NCBI GenBank assembly: GCA_021401465.1
Contig: JADDMT010000260.1
Span: forward strand, 1 to 23,531
Origin: Teratosphaeria epicoccoides
Lineage: Eukaryota > Ascomycota > Dothideomycetes > Mycosphaerellales > Teratosphaeriaceae
Length of the DNA stretch: 23,531 nucleotides
Reading direction: 5' to 3'
Shown here: positions 10,189 to 20,060 of the stretch, piece after piece
Layout: each line of letters starts with the position of its first letter
Numbering within the stretch: the first letter of the stretch is position 1
The notes under the pieces: generated by a model
The model's database searches: none
Seen by the model: only the letters and a program-made list of their open reading frames with translations
Told to the model about the DNA's origin: nothing
Position numbers and translations under genes: made by a program

Positions 10189-11297
10189 TCTTCTTCCTAG
10201 GTTCGTTCCTTTCTCGAAACTTCGTATCTTTTGCTAACAGTTTCGCAGATGTTCTAGGGGTTCCTAGGTGTTCTCGGTACTCCTATATCCTTCCTATTTT
10301 ACTAAGTACTCTCGCTGTCCGTCCCGCTAGCGAGTGTTAACGATCTTCTTAACAGTGTACTCGGGTTCTTCTACTTTAGGGTCGAGTAGTAAGGGTTCTG
10401 TTTACAGTGCGGCGTCTAGCGCTGCTTGTTCTAGCAGAGAGACATAGAACACAGGGTGTATTCTTATCTGCTTAGGTAGCTATAACTCAAAATTAACTAG
10501 TCCTTTCTTGGCCTTGATCCTGAATAGTCCTAGTTTTACAGCGTCTAGTTTTTTACTCGGCTTGTCTAATTTGATGTGACAGCAGAGGAGATACACCTTG
10601 TCCCCCTCCTTTAGAATTAGTCCCTTAATTCTCTTACGATTCGCGTACTATGCCATGTTCTGCTAATAGAGCTGCAGGTCGAGTCGTGCTTCTGTTTGCA
10701 GTTAGCGTAGGTGTTCTACTTGTCTAAGTGCTACTAGGTTTAGATTACTAGCTAAGATGTCCGGAATGTCTTCTATAGCTAATCTATATGCCATCTGAAA
10801 TAGCGAGAGTCCTGTTAACTCTGCTAGCGTACTATTATACGCGAGTTATGCTATTAGCAACAACTCTACCTAGTTGTTCTAGTCCCTATTCACATAGGAT
10901 CGAAGGTACTATTCTAACGTCTGATTTAGACGTTCTGTCTGTCTATCTGTCTAAGGGTAGAAGGAAGTACTTAGTCGATGTTTGACCTAGAATTGTCTCA
11001 TTAGGGCTCTCTAGAAGTTAGAGGTAAACACGGATCCTCGATCCGTTACTAGGTCCTATAGCATGCCGTGTAGTGCTACTACCTATTTAATGAAGACATG
11101 CGTAATATCTTTAGTCTTAAAGTCTATGCGGTAAGGGATAAACTTCCTAAACTTAGTGAATTAGTCGACTACTACCATGATCCTGTCGAAGAACTCATTA
11201 GTAGCGGGTTCTCTCGACTAAGGTAGTTTAATGATGAAGTCTATAGCGAGCGATTCCCATGGCCGTTAAGGTACCTTAAGTAGTCGTAGTAGCCTAT
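10183..11297 (-). pseudogene. Element C integrase plus chromodomain, 5'-truncated and RIP-inactivated
   Basis: Minus-strand frame with integrase catalytic residues: Asp in LAIDFI (about 11232-11249), Asp in VTDRGSVFTSNF (about 11000-11035) and Glu in TDRQTERLNQTLE (about 10920-10960). The integrase C-terminal domain follows (EGDKVYLL near 10600, HPVFYVSLLE near 10450). Last is a chromodomain (EYTVKKIV at about 10340-10362, EYLVK, EGY, then EPLEHLRN near 10240). Chromodomains of this class bind H3K9-methylated histones and steer integration to heterochromatin. The frame reaches TAA at 10183-10185, so pol and the antisense gene overlap tail to tail by about 6 bp; that TAA could itself be a RIP product. 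It is cut at 11297 by E2, near RLLKVP, before the catalytic core. Confidence 0.85.
11293..11297. repeat. Left target-site duplication of E2 (CCTAT)
   Basis: CCTAT directly precedes E2 and recurs at 19467-19471 after it. It falls in the integrase coding sequence of element C. Confidence 0.92.
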
Positions 11298-11657
11298 TGA
11301 TATAGATGTATGTGCTATATGATATGAAAATATCTCGCAGTGTGACAGAGTAATCCGACCTTTTAGTAGGTACAAGATAGCGCTGCTTTCTGCTTATCGC
11401 AGAGGTGGCGCTAAGGGTGCTTATAACCCCCGGCGCTCCTCAATTAGGGAAAGCATGTCCGAGCCTAACCCCGTAGGGGTACCGTAGGGTCAGCGACGTG
11501 GGGGCGTCCTACGTCGACAACTGATCCTACTTGGACGACATACGAGCCAACGTATGTACGAAGGACCCCCTTGCCATATGTGGCAGGGTCACTGCATGCC
11601 AAGGGCGGCCATTAGAACCCATGCGGTTCAAATGGTCCCCTAGTATCAACCGTATCA
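11298..11657 (-). repeat. E2 3' LTR
   Basis: 360 bp; on the plus strand it reads TGATATAGATG to CCGTATCA. Both TG/CA termini are intact. It is nearly identical to the E2 5' LTR at 19107-19466. Confidence 0.96.
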
Positions 11658-11671
11658 CTGCCCCTCCTCCT
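11658..11671 (-). other. Polypurine tract of E2
   Basis: The minus strand reads AGGAGGAGGGGCAG immediately before the LTR start TGATACGG. This is the expected primer for second-strand synthesis. The equivalent site is deleted in E1. Confidence 0.8.
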
Positions 11672-12455
11672 ATGAGGATGTCCCTAGCCTCACTAAGTAA
11701 CGCACGCGGAACATATAGGGTACGGGATGTGGCACGCTTACACCGCGCAAGGGTGAATAGGTAGATAGCCTGCGCAACATGTGTCATGCGCACACCTTAA
11801 CACCTTCGCAGCGAGTGCGGGGCGGAGGCTGCTAACTCGGGCGGGTTTTAATCTGTCACATGTTAGGCGGCTTCGTAACACCTTCGCTTTACATGCGGAT
11901 CGAGATATCAGGAAACCACGAGTACGTACTTCGGTTAATCCTTGAAATTATAGGGCGACCATGCGCGCCGGCCTCGCCAAGTAGCTTGGCCGTCCCTATT
12001 TAGTCGTGACTGTGAAGAACATGTCGCAGAACCTCGGGGTAGTAGGAAAGTGCGCGGACGCTCTGCGCGCGCCGCTCGAAACGGCAGGAGCGCGCTCCTG
12101 GCGCGGGCCTCGCCACATTTCCATGCTAGTAGGCTAGCACGAGTGTAGTCGGCGCACATGCGTGACAGCCGCGTTATCCGTTATTGCATTATTCGGTCCC
12201 CTTGTAAGTCAACTAAAGGCAGGTACTCTACGCATGTAGTTCGAGTCACTAGCTCAACGGTTGCGGTAGGCAACAGGGGGGCTGTTAGAGGGTATAAAAA
12301 CCTCGTCGCTCCCCAAACTTTCCTGTTCCAAGACACTAACATCGACCTCCGCTCCTACTTCGCTCAGCTTGCGCCTCGCTATGTCTGCAGGTCCGTACCG
12401 GAGCTCCTTCTTCTTCAATTAATCAATCAAGATCAATCAACCTGTCTTAGCTATA
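11672..12455 (+). promoter_or_regulatory. Upstream region and TATA box of the E2 antisense gene
   Basis: About 780 bp between the polypurine tract and the antisense ATG. It is rich in G+C and CpG, with many CA/TG steps still unmutated, and I see no convincing long coding frame in either direction. A clear TATA motif, GGTATAAAAACC (TATAAAAA at 12293-12300), lies 163 bp before the ATG. A pyrimidine-rich stretch (about 12310-12360) and the leader then follow. The arrangement is that of an RNA polymerase II promoter firing against gag-pol. The short frames at 11531-11764, 11935-12159 (minus) and 12158-12478 look incidental. Confidence 0.6.
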
Positions 12456-13952
12456 ATGGCTCATGTGCTGCAGACTAAGTTCGACGCTACTCGCTCTGCC
12501 CGCGATCGTCGCTCATGTCGACGATGCCTCGACAACCTTAGTAGCCAAGCTGCACACATCTCCCCTCCGCGTGTTAGTAAGGCGTCCCCTACCCGCGAGG
12601 TATGCGTGACTTGTACTAACCGAAGCGTAGCTAAGATCTGCGTCGGCGGGTTTGATGAGGGCGGTATCTACCGCAATTGTGTCAACTGTAATAGCAAGCA
12701 TCAAAAATGCTAAGACCTCCCTAAAGAGGTATACGGCGAGTACAACCAGCTCTGCCGTAACATCGATGACTTCTAGAGTGCGCGCGACGAAGGGATCGCC
12801 GAAGGCACTCTGACCATGAACAGGCTATAGGCTAAGTACCGCGAGGCACTCGCCTACCTGCTCGGCGCCCTCTCGTGCTTTACCGCGACTGCTAACCGTT
12901 CTCACGGCAGCGTTCGCTTCGACTCTCTGCTAACAGGCGAAAACGTTTGTCTAGGTCTGATCGCAGACTTAGTCTAGAAGATCTTGAAGGTGCTAACCGT
13001 TAGGGTCGAGACCTTCGCCATAGTACGCATACGGTGCGGGTGCCCTCTAAGTATGAATGCTGACTTTCTCCGCTAGGCTAACGTTAGCGTCGAGAAATAT
13101 CCGACTAGCCGTTAGCGTCAGCAACTCGGGGCCCTTGCCTCTATTAACGATGACTTTAAGACGCGGATGATCCGCAAGAAGGTCATCAAGCAATTCACCG
13201 CTCCCGCCGCTAAGGCTACGCCCTAGCGCCGTACCGAGAGGCAGCCTGCCTCTAAGCCGGTCCTAAGGACCAAGCCGTACGTTACTTACTCGAATCCTGT
13301 CGCGTGCGTACAGCTAACACATTGTAGCGCCGCCGCCTACGCCGCCTCGACGCTACTATCCAAGAAGAAGAAGAGGGCCAGGGCCGAAATTGAGGTCAGC
13401 GACGAGGAAGCCGAGCCTTCCCTGCTTGCGACCCGCACTGCGTCCGTCAAGACGCTAAGGCACAAGCCTCTAGGCTAGATCTTTGAGGATGAGGAGGATG
13501 ACGACGCTCAGGATACCTTCGGTCCTGACGTGATCCCTTCGCGCCGTAGTGTCACCGCACTAGTTACGCCTAAGGGAGACACCGAGTCTAATGATGTAGT
13601 CGACACTCGTGTCAAGAAGCGCAAGATGATCTCGAGGGCCGAGCGCGACAGCCGTAAGCGCGCTCGAGTCTCTTCGCCTTCTAATGCTAAGGATGAGGTA
13701 GTCGTCGCGACTAGGCGCGGTGAGGGTGTCGCTAGTTCTCTGGCTACTATAGGCTCCGAAGACGAGCTCCCTCGCAACCTACTAAAGAAGAAGATGCCGG
13801 CCTCTCTTCGTGGCGTTGCTACCCCCGTTACTCATGGTCGCTTCAGGGTGTTTGGTAGACCCCGTGCAGGTAGGCAGTCCCTAGCGGACCGCAACAAGAA
13901 AGACTCTCCTGCTTCGGGTTCGGTCAGGAAGCCCCTGACTAGTAGTCGCTAA
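12456..13952 (+). pseudogene. Antisense gene of E2 (498 codons): cysteine-cluster, NLS-rich protein, RIP-inactivated
   Basis: One plus-strand frame runs without indel from ATG 12456 (context GCTATAATGG) to TAA 13950-13952. It is closed by about eight TAG/TAA codons, for example 12711, 12774, 12828, 13225 and 13476. The N-terminus is basic with CRRC. Residues about 52-86 carry C-x2-C-x8-C-x12-C-x2-C-x6-C, like a fungal Zn(II)2Cys6 cluster but with 8 instead of 6 residues in the first loop. Later come SKKKKRARAE, acidic FEDEEDDD, and the basic VKKRKM and DSRKRARV, all consistent with a nuclear protein. The last 140 codons are open in both E1 and E2. It lies between pol and the 3' LTR, convergent with gag-pol (140 bp between stops), with its own TATA box. 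I know no named family for the whole protein. Regulation of the element or of chromatin is a guess. Confidence 0.75.
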
Positions 13953-14092
13953 GCATTAGCTACGAAGCTAATCCGAGCATGTCTCTTGTTCTTCTTGGGT
14001 TTATTCTAGGTGTGCCTTTAGGCATCAATGATGTATGAGTAGGGCGTTTGCTTCTCGTTGTCGCTTCGCGCGTCATGCGCTACATACACGTG

Positions 14093-17000
14093 TCAAGAAT
14101 TCTGCTCCAGAACCCTCATCTTCCCATGAATCGACCTTCTTAAGCCCTGCTTACGCCTCCTCTGCTCTTCGAATTCACGAATAGCTTCCGGAGTGTTCTT
14201 GCAGTCTTCGGCCGGAACCTATTGTGTGTACTCAGGTAGGTATCCTTTCCACTTCACTAGATAGTGCGTTGCGCCCTTACGCCGCATACTGTCCTTAATA
14301 CCCTCGACTTCCTACTCTTCGTTCTCTTCTGCTACTAGCATTAGGTCCGCGGGCTTTTCGCCCTCGCGCTGTACCCATGGTTCGAGTAGAGATACGTAGA
14401 AGACGTCGTGCACACGATACGACGATGGCAACAATAGCTAGTACGCCTGCGAGCCTATCGCGTCGCGTATCCGGAAGGGTCCGACGAACCTTAGCGTCAT
14501 CTTCTTGCTCGGAAGTTTCAGCTTGAGATTCTTCGTCGACAGTAACACCTTCGTACTAACTGCGTACTACATCGGTTTAGCACGGGTATTATTATGTTTA
14601 ATCTGGGATTCTAAGGCCTTTTTCTAGTGTTCTATTAGCACCAAATGTACCTCGCGCATACGCCGCGCTGATTCCGCAGCAGCCGGCACCCTCTCCTCAG
14701 AAGACTCGTCCCGAGGCGGTTCTAGGTGTATTTCTAGATCAAAGCCATAAAGAATCTGAAATGGCGACATGCGCATAGTAGCATGTACGCTGTTATTGAC
14801 TGCAAATTCCGCCATAGGAATTGCGTCGGCCTAGGCATCCTGGTTCTTAGCGTAGTAGCACCGAAGGTACTACTTAAGAGTCTAGTTCATATGTTCAGTC
14901 TAACCATTAGTCTGTAGATGGAATGCTGTACTTAGGCGGTGCTTAACACGCGCCTTAAACACAAATTCTTGCTAGTATTCACTAGTAAAGACAGAACCTC
15001 GATCTAATAGGATACTTCGGGGGACACTAAAGCGCTGTATAACTTCGTCGCGAAGTAGCCGCGCAAGCTCGCCGCTTGTGCACTTTTTCATACATAGGAT
15101 GAAGATATTCATCTTCGAGTATCGGTCGACTACTACAAGGACAGCATCAACCACATCGCCTTTCTACTTTGCTAGCAGCAAATCGGTAATGAAATCTATA
15201 GTCAAGTCTTGCCATGGCCTCTCTGGCAGTAGGAGCGCCTGAGTATCGCCATAGGGGCGATGGCGCCGAGATTTGCTAATCTGGCACGTCTAGCAGGATT
15301 TGACATAGTCAGAGACATCCTGTTCTAGCGTAGGCTACTAGTATTTGCGTCCGAGAAGTGCGTTCGTCTTCTCTACGCCAAAATGGCCCGCGAGTTTATC
15401 GTCATGATGAATACGGAGGAGCTGCGAACGGAGTGCGTAGTCGGCAGGTACGTAGAGCCTATTGTCAAAGTACTACAAGTCGCCTGACTTGGTCTAGTAC
15501 TTTGGACTGCCTGCGGTGTCCTGGAGGGCTACACCCTCATTGATTAACTCCGGTTCTCGCTCTTGCAACCGCTGAATAAGTCTCGAGACTTCTTCAAAGG
15601 GTTCTTTAGACATCGCATGCTTACCGCATGTAAGCCAGTTAACTACCGCACGGATCGAGCTAGACACGGTCGCCACAACTGCTAGATAGGAGGGTTCGTC
15701 ACTAGCGGAGGCCGTGAGGCCCTATTAGACCCGCAGTCGACCTACAAGAGGAGCTAACGACAGATTGCCGCCCTAAACTGCAAGCTTCGTTTGTAGCGTA
15801 GGGAGAAGCTGTCAGTTACCCTCTTCCCTAGTGTCGTAGTCCGGTCGTCGCGAAGGACCATCGGCTAGATTCGTCTTTCCGGAACAATGCTAGATAACGA
15901 AGTCAAAGCTAGCGAGGAAAGTCGCCTACCTTGCTTGCTAACTACTTAGCTGCTTCACGCCCATGAAGCCGCGAAGGTTGTTATGGTCAGTAAGCACCTT
16001 AATAGGGTGCGCCGCGCCTTCGAGGTAGTGTCGGTACTCCTTGAAGCCGTTAACAATAGCCAAAAGCTCTTAGTCGTGAGTCTCGTAGTTGAGCTTAGCG
16101 CCCTGCATCTTCCGCGACTAGAAGGCAATCGGGTACCATCGCGTACTGCCTTCGTGCGACTAGAGCTGCGATATAATTGCGGCTATTGCGAATTTTGAAG
16201 CATCGGTCTCTATCCGGATCTTCGCAGCAGGGTCAAAGTGCCGAAGTATAGGCGTAGTTTGAAAAGCTGCTTTAAGTTCAGAGAAGGCCTTGCTCTAGGC
16301 CTCCTCCTAAGGCACTTTCCCTAGCTTTTTTCCTCAAACCGCGCCCTTTGCGAGGGCCGTGAGGGGAGCCACGATCTTCGAGTAAGATCGTATGAATCTG
16401 CGGTAGAAGTTAGTGAATCCTAGGAACACCTGCACTTCTTGGAGGGTAGTTAGCCGCGGCTACTCCGCGATTGCGGACACCCTTCGGTCATCCATGATGA
16501 CTCCTTCTATAGAGACGATGTATCCGAGAAACTTAATCCTATCCGTCAGGAATGAGCACTTCTTTAGGTTCGCGTACAGAGCGAACTTGCGGAGCCGTTC
16601 GAGCACTATACTTAGATGCCGAATATGCTCCTCCTTCGAGTCGGAATAGACTAGTATATCGTCTAAATATACTACGTAGCAGGTGTTAACGAGGCCGGCT
16701 AGGGCCCGGTTGATATACGCTTGGAACGTCGCTAGTACGTTAGTCAAGCTAAACGGCATCACTATATACTCGAAGTGTCTATACTACGTTCGGAATGTAG
16801 TCTTCTACTCGTCGCCCTTTCGGATCGGTATCCGGTAGTAGGCGTCCTTCAAGTCGATAGACGAGAAGATGGCGGCGCGACTAAGGCGGTCAAGCGTCTC
16901 GCTAATAAGTAGTAGGGGGCAGCGGTTCTTCTAGGTCACCGCGTTAAGGCCCCTATAGTTAACGCATAGGCGGAGCGTGTTGTCCTTCTTCGGGACGAAC

Positions 17001-19057
17001 ATAACTAACGCTCTAGCCTCGCTGTCGCTTCGTCGGATCCACGCGTTCCTTTGCGCCTTGTAGAGGTAGTCTCGAAGTGTTTCGAGCTGCGATTCCGACA
17101 TAGGGTACAGAGGTCGATGCGGAGGATTGTAACCCTCCTTAAGGTCAATCGCATGTTCCGCGTCTAGGGCCCGGGCATAGGCCGCAGCCTCTACGTCGAA
17201 AATATCGGCGTATTCCTCTAACTTAGGCGGAAGGGTAACGTCTTCCTTGACGTTCCGTATGCGGACCGCATACACGCATTAGACCTTCTTCATGTCCTTG
17301 TAGAAGCTGTGTACGTCACGCATCCGCACCGCAGGAACTTCGCCTATGGAGCCGTAGAACTAGTTGTCAGTAGCTCTATCAACAACGACTCCCTGCTTGT
17401 GGCGCCAAGGGCGGCCGAGCAGGAGCTCCTTATTAGGAACGTCTTCGGCGTAGAAGACTTCGTTAGTCTCGCGCACTTCTCCTGAGGAGTCCGCGAGTTA
17501 GAGGCGCACGTTGTACGCGCCTCAAGCCGCTGCGCCTTCGCCCCAAAAAGACTTCATGGTAGGCAGCAGGGCTCCTGGGATCGGCTTCAAACCGAGCCGT
17601 ACGATTACCCTCTAGGGTATCACGTTGACCTCCGCAAGGTCATCTAACATACAGTCTACTAGCTCGAGCGAGCCATTAACTCGGACTGCGCCGGATAGGC
17701 GCCGCGCAGGCCACGAGTCTACACCATTAGTGACAGACAGCTTAGATACCCGCGGTAGCCATTCGGTTGTCTCGGGCTTGTCCTTCTTTCGCCTCCCCTC
17801 CGGGGAGGTTTCGGACACCTTGCTTACCTTCTTCCTATCACTTCGTTTAGGACAGCGAGCCGCCTAGTAGTCCCTCGCTCCACAGATGTGGCAGCTACTC
17901 GGAGGCTTCTCGCTACCGTCTTTTGGCTCGGAGGGCTTGCTCCTCCGGAATGAACTACCGCGTTAGACGTGGCCCCTAGGGCGCTTGTAATAGCGGCCCT
18001 TCGGGGGGTCCTCGGGGCTTAGACGCTTATTGTCCTTACCGCCCGATTTTCCATTTCGCTTCAAGGTGATTTCCATACGTGTCGCAAGGGACACGAGGTC
18101 TTGCCGAGTTGTCGGAAGTTCATGAAAAGTCATGATTGTGTTCCGAAGATCGTCATCGAGTTTGACGAGCAAGTGCCGCACGCGTTGCGTCTTAGTATAG
18201 GGTAGCATCTGTCCCTCGAGCGTGGCGAGATAGGTTGCGAAGCTAGAGGTTGTTTGTCCCTTCCCCTGCTTAGCCTTCTCGTACTCGACAGACATGGTAA
18301 GGGCGCGATTCCCCGGATCCTCGACCTAGTCGACACAGAACTAGCGAAAGTCCGCCTATGTATACGTTCTGTCGTGGACCCGCATAAGGTCATACCGCTC
18401 ATGCTAATTGTTGCGAGGTTCCTTATCCTCTTCGAGCTACATCACACTAAAGGCGACTCGTTCGCCCTCTGTGGAATATCCGCGTAGGTTAAGCACGAAA
18501 ACTGCCTTACATGCCTGCAAGAAAGTTCGAGCCTCCTTCAAGGTGTCTCCCTTGAACGGCTTCAGGTTGCGTGCGTTACGACTACCTCCTGGTTAGCCTA
18601 CTATGGCCCCGAATTCAGGCACTAAGTTCGCGGGCACACGCGGAGGGTCTGCGCCTCCCGATAAGTTGTCTTCGCGGGTCCCTAGCGTGAAATCTCGCTA
18701 GATTTCTTCGTCCGCTAGTTCGTTAGTACCGCTCATAGCGACGTCTTCATCGTCCTCGCCGTTGTCGCTGCTAGGAGCGGTGCGGCTCTAGCTCTAGTTC
18801 GCAAGGCGGTTCGCGACCTAATCGACAATCATGGCTACGAGGGCTAGGTCGATAGTCGGGGTTAGCTGCGGTCCCTGTGCGGGGGGTCTATTGCCTAGTC
18901 TGCCGCGTAATTGTCCTCTAGCGGAACCGTCGCTCGATGCAGTGTCGCTCGCAGCGGTTACTTCTGCGGGCTAGTTACTCAGGCTAGCTTCGCCATCGCG
19001 GGCGCTCGGGATGGCGCTCGCTACGCGTTAGTTGCGAGTTCGTAGTGCTCTAGACAT
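14093..19057 (-). pseudogene. E2 gag-pol polyprotein (about 1654 aa), RIP-inactivated
   Basis: A single frame from ATG 19057 to TGA 14093-14095 without indels, closed only by RIP-type TAG/TAA. The Gag core is about 18600-18110. The zinc knuckle (17893-17852) reads C-x2-C-x4-Y-x4-C, with Tyr for His. In the protease (17645-17619) the active-site triplet reads DDL within DDLAEVNVI rather than D-S/T-G. RT has CVNYRGLN (near 16985) and YLDD (16669-16658). RNase H has ETDASKF (near 16210). The integrase HHCC finger has HHDD..AGHFG near 15400 and SC-x-TC near 15300. The catalytic residues are Asp in TIDFI (near 15195), Asp in LLDRGS (near 15005) and Glu in TEHMN (near 14895). The chromodomain is at 14322-14160 (YLVKWKGYLPEY). 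Gag and Pol in one frame without frameshift is typical of Tf1/sushi-like chromoviruses. Confidence 0.93.
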
Positions 19058-19094
19058 ATCGTAGTATTCTCTGCTAGACTGCAAAGCAGGGGGG

Positions 19095-19103
19095 AGAAAG
19101 CAG
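19095..19103 (-). promoter_or_regulatory. Putative self-priming primer-binding site of E2
   Basis: The minus strand reads CTGCTTTCT, 3 nt inside the 5' LTR. It is complementary to AGAAAGCAG within the LTR and identical in placement to E1 and E3. Confidence 0.6.
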
Positions 19104-19106
19104 AAC

Positions 19107-19466
19107 TAATATAGATGTATGTGCTATATGATATGAAAATATCTCGCAGTGTGACAGAGTAATCCGACCTTTTAGTAGGTACAAGACAGCGCTGCTTTCT
19201 GCTTATCGCAGAGGTGGCGCTAAGGGTGCTTATAACCCCCGGCGCTCCTTAATTAGGGAAAGCATGTCCGAGCCTAACCCCATAGGGGTACCGTAGGGTC
19301 AGCGACGTAGGGGCGTCCTACGTCGACAACTGATCCTACTCGGACGACATACGAGCTAACGTATGTACGAAGGACCCCCTTGCTATATGTGGCAGGGTCA
19401 CTGCATGCCAAGGGCGGCTATTAGAACCCATGCGGTTCAAATGGTCCCCTAGTATCAACCGTATCA
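19107..19466 (-). repeat. E2 5' LTR
   Basis: 360 bp, the same length as the 3' LTR. The inner end reads TATATTA (CA changed to TA); the outer end is intact. It is followed by TSD CCTAT. The leader from LTR to gag ATG (19058-19106) is 49 nt. Confidence 0.96.
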
Positions 19467-19471
19467 CCTAT
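19467..19471. repeat. Right target-site duplication of E2 (CCTAT)
   Basis: Exact copy of 11293-11297. Confidence 0.92.
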
Positions 19472-19477
19472 ATAGTT
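19472..19477. other. Sliver of element C and probable TSD of element F
   Basis: Only six bases separate the E2 duplication from the LTR of F. Bases 19473-19477 (tagtt) are the expected left duplication of F inside the integrase of element C. The partner would be beyond the window. Confidence 0.5.
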
Positions 19478-19674
19478 TGTAACAGTCATGCTTACTTCAT
19501 TAGCAAGTGTCACGGGTAAACGACGTATACACAGGGGTTCATGTGGTATTCAACAAGTACGATGGGGAGAGAGGGACTATCTGCTAGCTGTCCGGTCTTT
19601 TATAGCCGGCCTCGTCAGGGGTTACGTCGCATAGGCCCTAGCCTGTGCCAAGACTTAAGGCCTCGCCCTTCACA
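19478..19674 (-). repeat. 3' LTR of element F
   Basis: About 197 bp. The minus-strand LTR starts TGTGAAGGGC and ends CTGTTACA, giving TGT(G/A)A...TTACA inverted termini that differ by one transition. It holds CTATAAAAGA (complement of 19596-19605), a good LTR TATA box. A long purine run precedes its start. It is a single copy in the window, so the ends are inferred. Confidence 0.7.
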
Positions 19675-19677
19675 TTA

Positions 19678-19700
19678 CCCCCCCTCTCCCCCTTTCTTGT
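19678..19700 (-). other. Polypurine tract of element F
   Basis: The minus strand is an almost unbroken purine run (AAGAAAGGGGGAGAGG followed by G residues) ending 3 nt before the LTR start TGTGAAGG. It is the strongest polypurine tract in the window. Confidence 0.75.
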
Positions 19701-19702
19701 TC

Positions 19703-20060
19703 ATAGCAAGGAATCCGTTAGTTTCCTTCTAGCACATAAGGTCCGGATTGCGGCTAGGCTGACATGGCTTCCTGACTTCACTTCCCTTGTCTAAGTCTAC
19801 TCTACTTGTCTAAGTCTACTTCACTTTACTTCTTACGCTCCTTGTTCTCCTATGCCTACAGCCTGGCCTCTAACCGGTCTTGCCGGGTTCCTAGACTCTA
19901 GTTCGCTTATTTAAGTCTACTTTACTTTCCTACCTCTCTTTACTTCACTTCTATTTATCGCTATCCGAGCCATTGTAGGGGCGCTCCTAGGCCTGTGCTA
20001 GTACGTCCCTTACTATATAAAAAGCGCCCTTCGCTATCGCTCTTGCTTCCTTTCTCTTAC
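19703..20060 (+). promoter_or_regulatory. CT-rich promoter region of the F antisense gene with TATA box
   Basis: No gene is evident here. The plus strand is pyrimidine-rich, with repeats of CTTGTCTAAGTCTACT at 19786-19801 and 19805-19820 and a variant at 19906-19921. TATATAAAAA lies at 20014-20023. It is followed by a CT-rich leader ending CTTTCTCTTAC directly before the ATG at 20061. TATA to ATG is 47 bp. This is a classical fungal polymerase II promoter layout, firing against the F pol gene. Confidence 0.6.

Larger units (their letters stand above)
9011..11297 (-). mobile_element. Element C: 3' part of a minus-strand chromovirus
   Basis: From high to low coordinates it holds integrase, chromodomain, a convergent antisense gene on the plus strand, a polypurine tract and the 3' LTR. 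It is inserted in element B protease at 9010/9011; flank 9006-9010 (cctgt) should be its TSD, with the partner off-window. Its 5' side is lost at 11297, where E2 begins. Six C bases plus the F duplication reappear at 19467-19477, after which F interrupts. Its LTR is unrelated in sequence to the family-E LTRs. Confidence 0.87.
11298..19466 (-). mobile_element. E2: complete family-E chromovirus with full antisense gene, 8169 bp
   Basis: Bounded by two 360-bp LTRs and TSD CCTAT, in minus orientation. Internal order along the element is self-priming site, gag-pol, intergenic 140 bp, antisense gene with its own promoter, polypurine tract, 3' LTR. It is the best preserved copy. The two LTRs differ at about nine positions, all transitions. 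The gag-pol frame has no indel, only RIP-type stops. It is inserted in element C, 6 bp from the junction with element F. It serves as the reference for E1 and E3. Confidence 0.95.

Noticed and set aside
11531..12159. Short frames on both strands (11531-11764, 11527-11793, 11935-12159) as genes
   Set aside because: They overlap the E2 LTR or lie in the G+C-rich upstream region of the antisense gene, where stop-free runs are expected. They have no motifs and no equivalent in other copies.
19472..19560. Minus-strand reading like an integrase zinc finger (TC..SKHDCYKLY) continuing element C upstream
   Set aside because: The stretch lies inside the F LTR, which has TGT...ACA termini, a TATA box and a polypurine tract. 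Only the last few codons belong to element C, so the similarity is accidental.
19541..19732. Small plus-strand frame as a host gene
   Set aside because: It spans the F LTR and polypurine tract and has no protein-like features.
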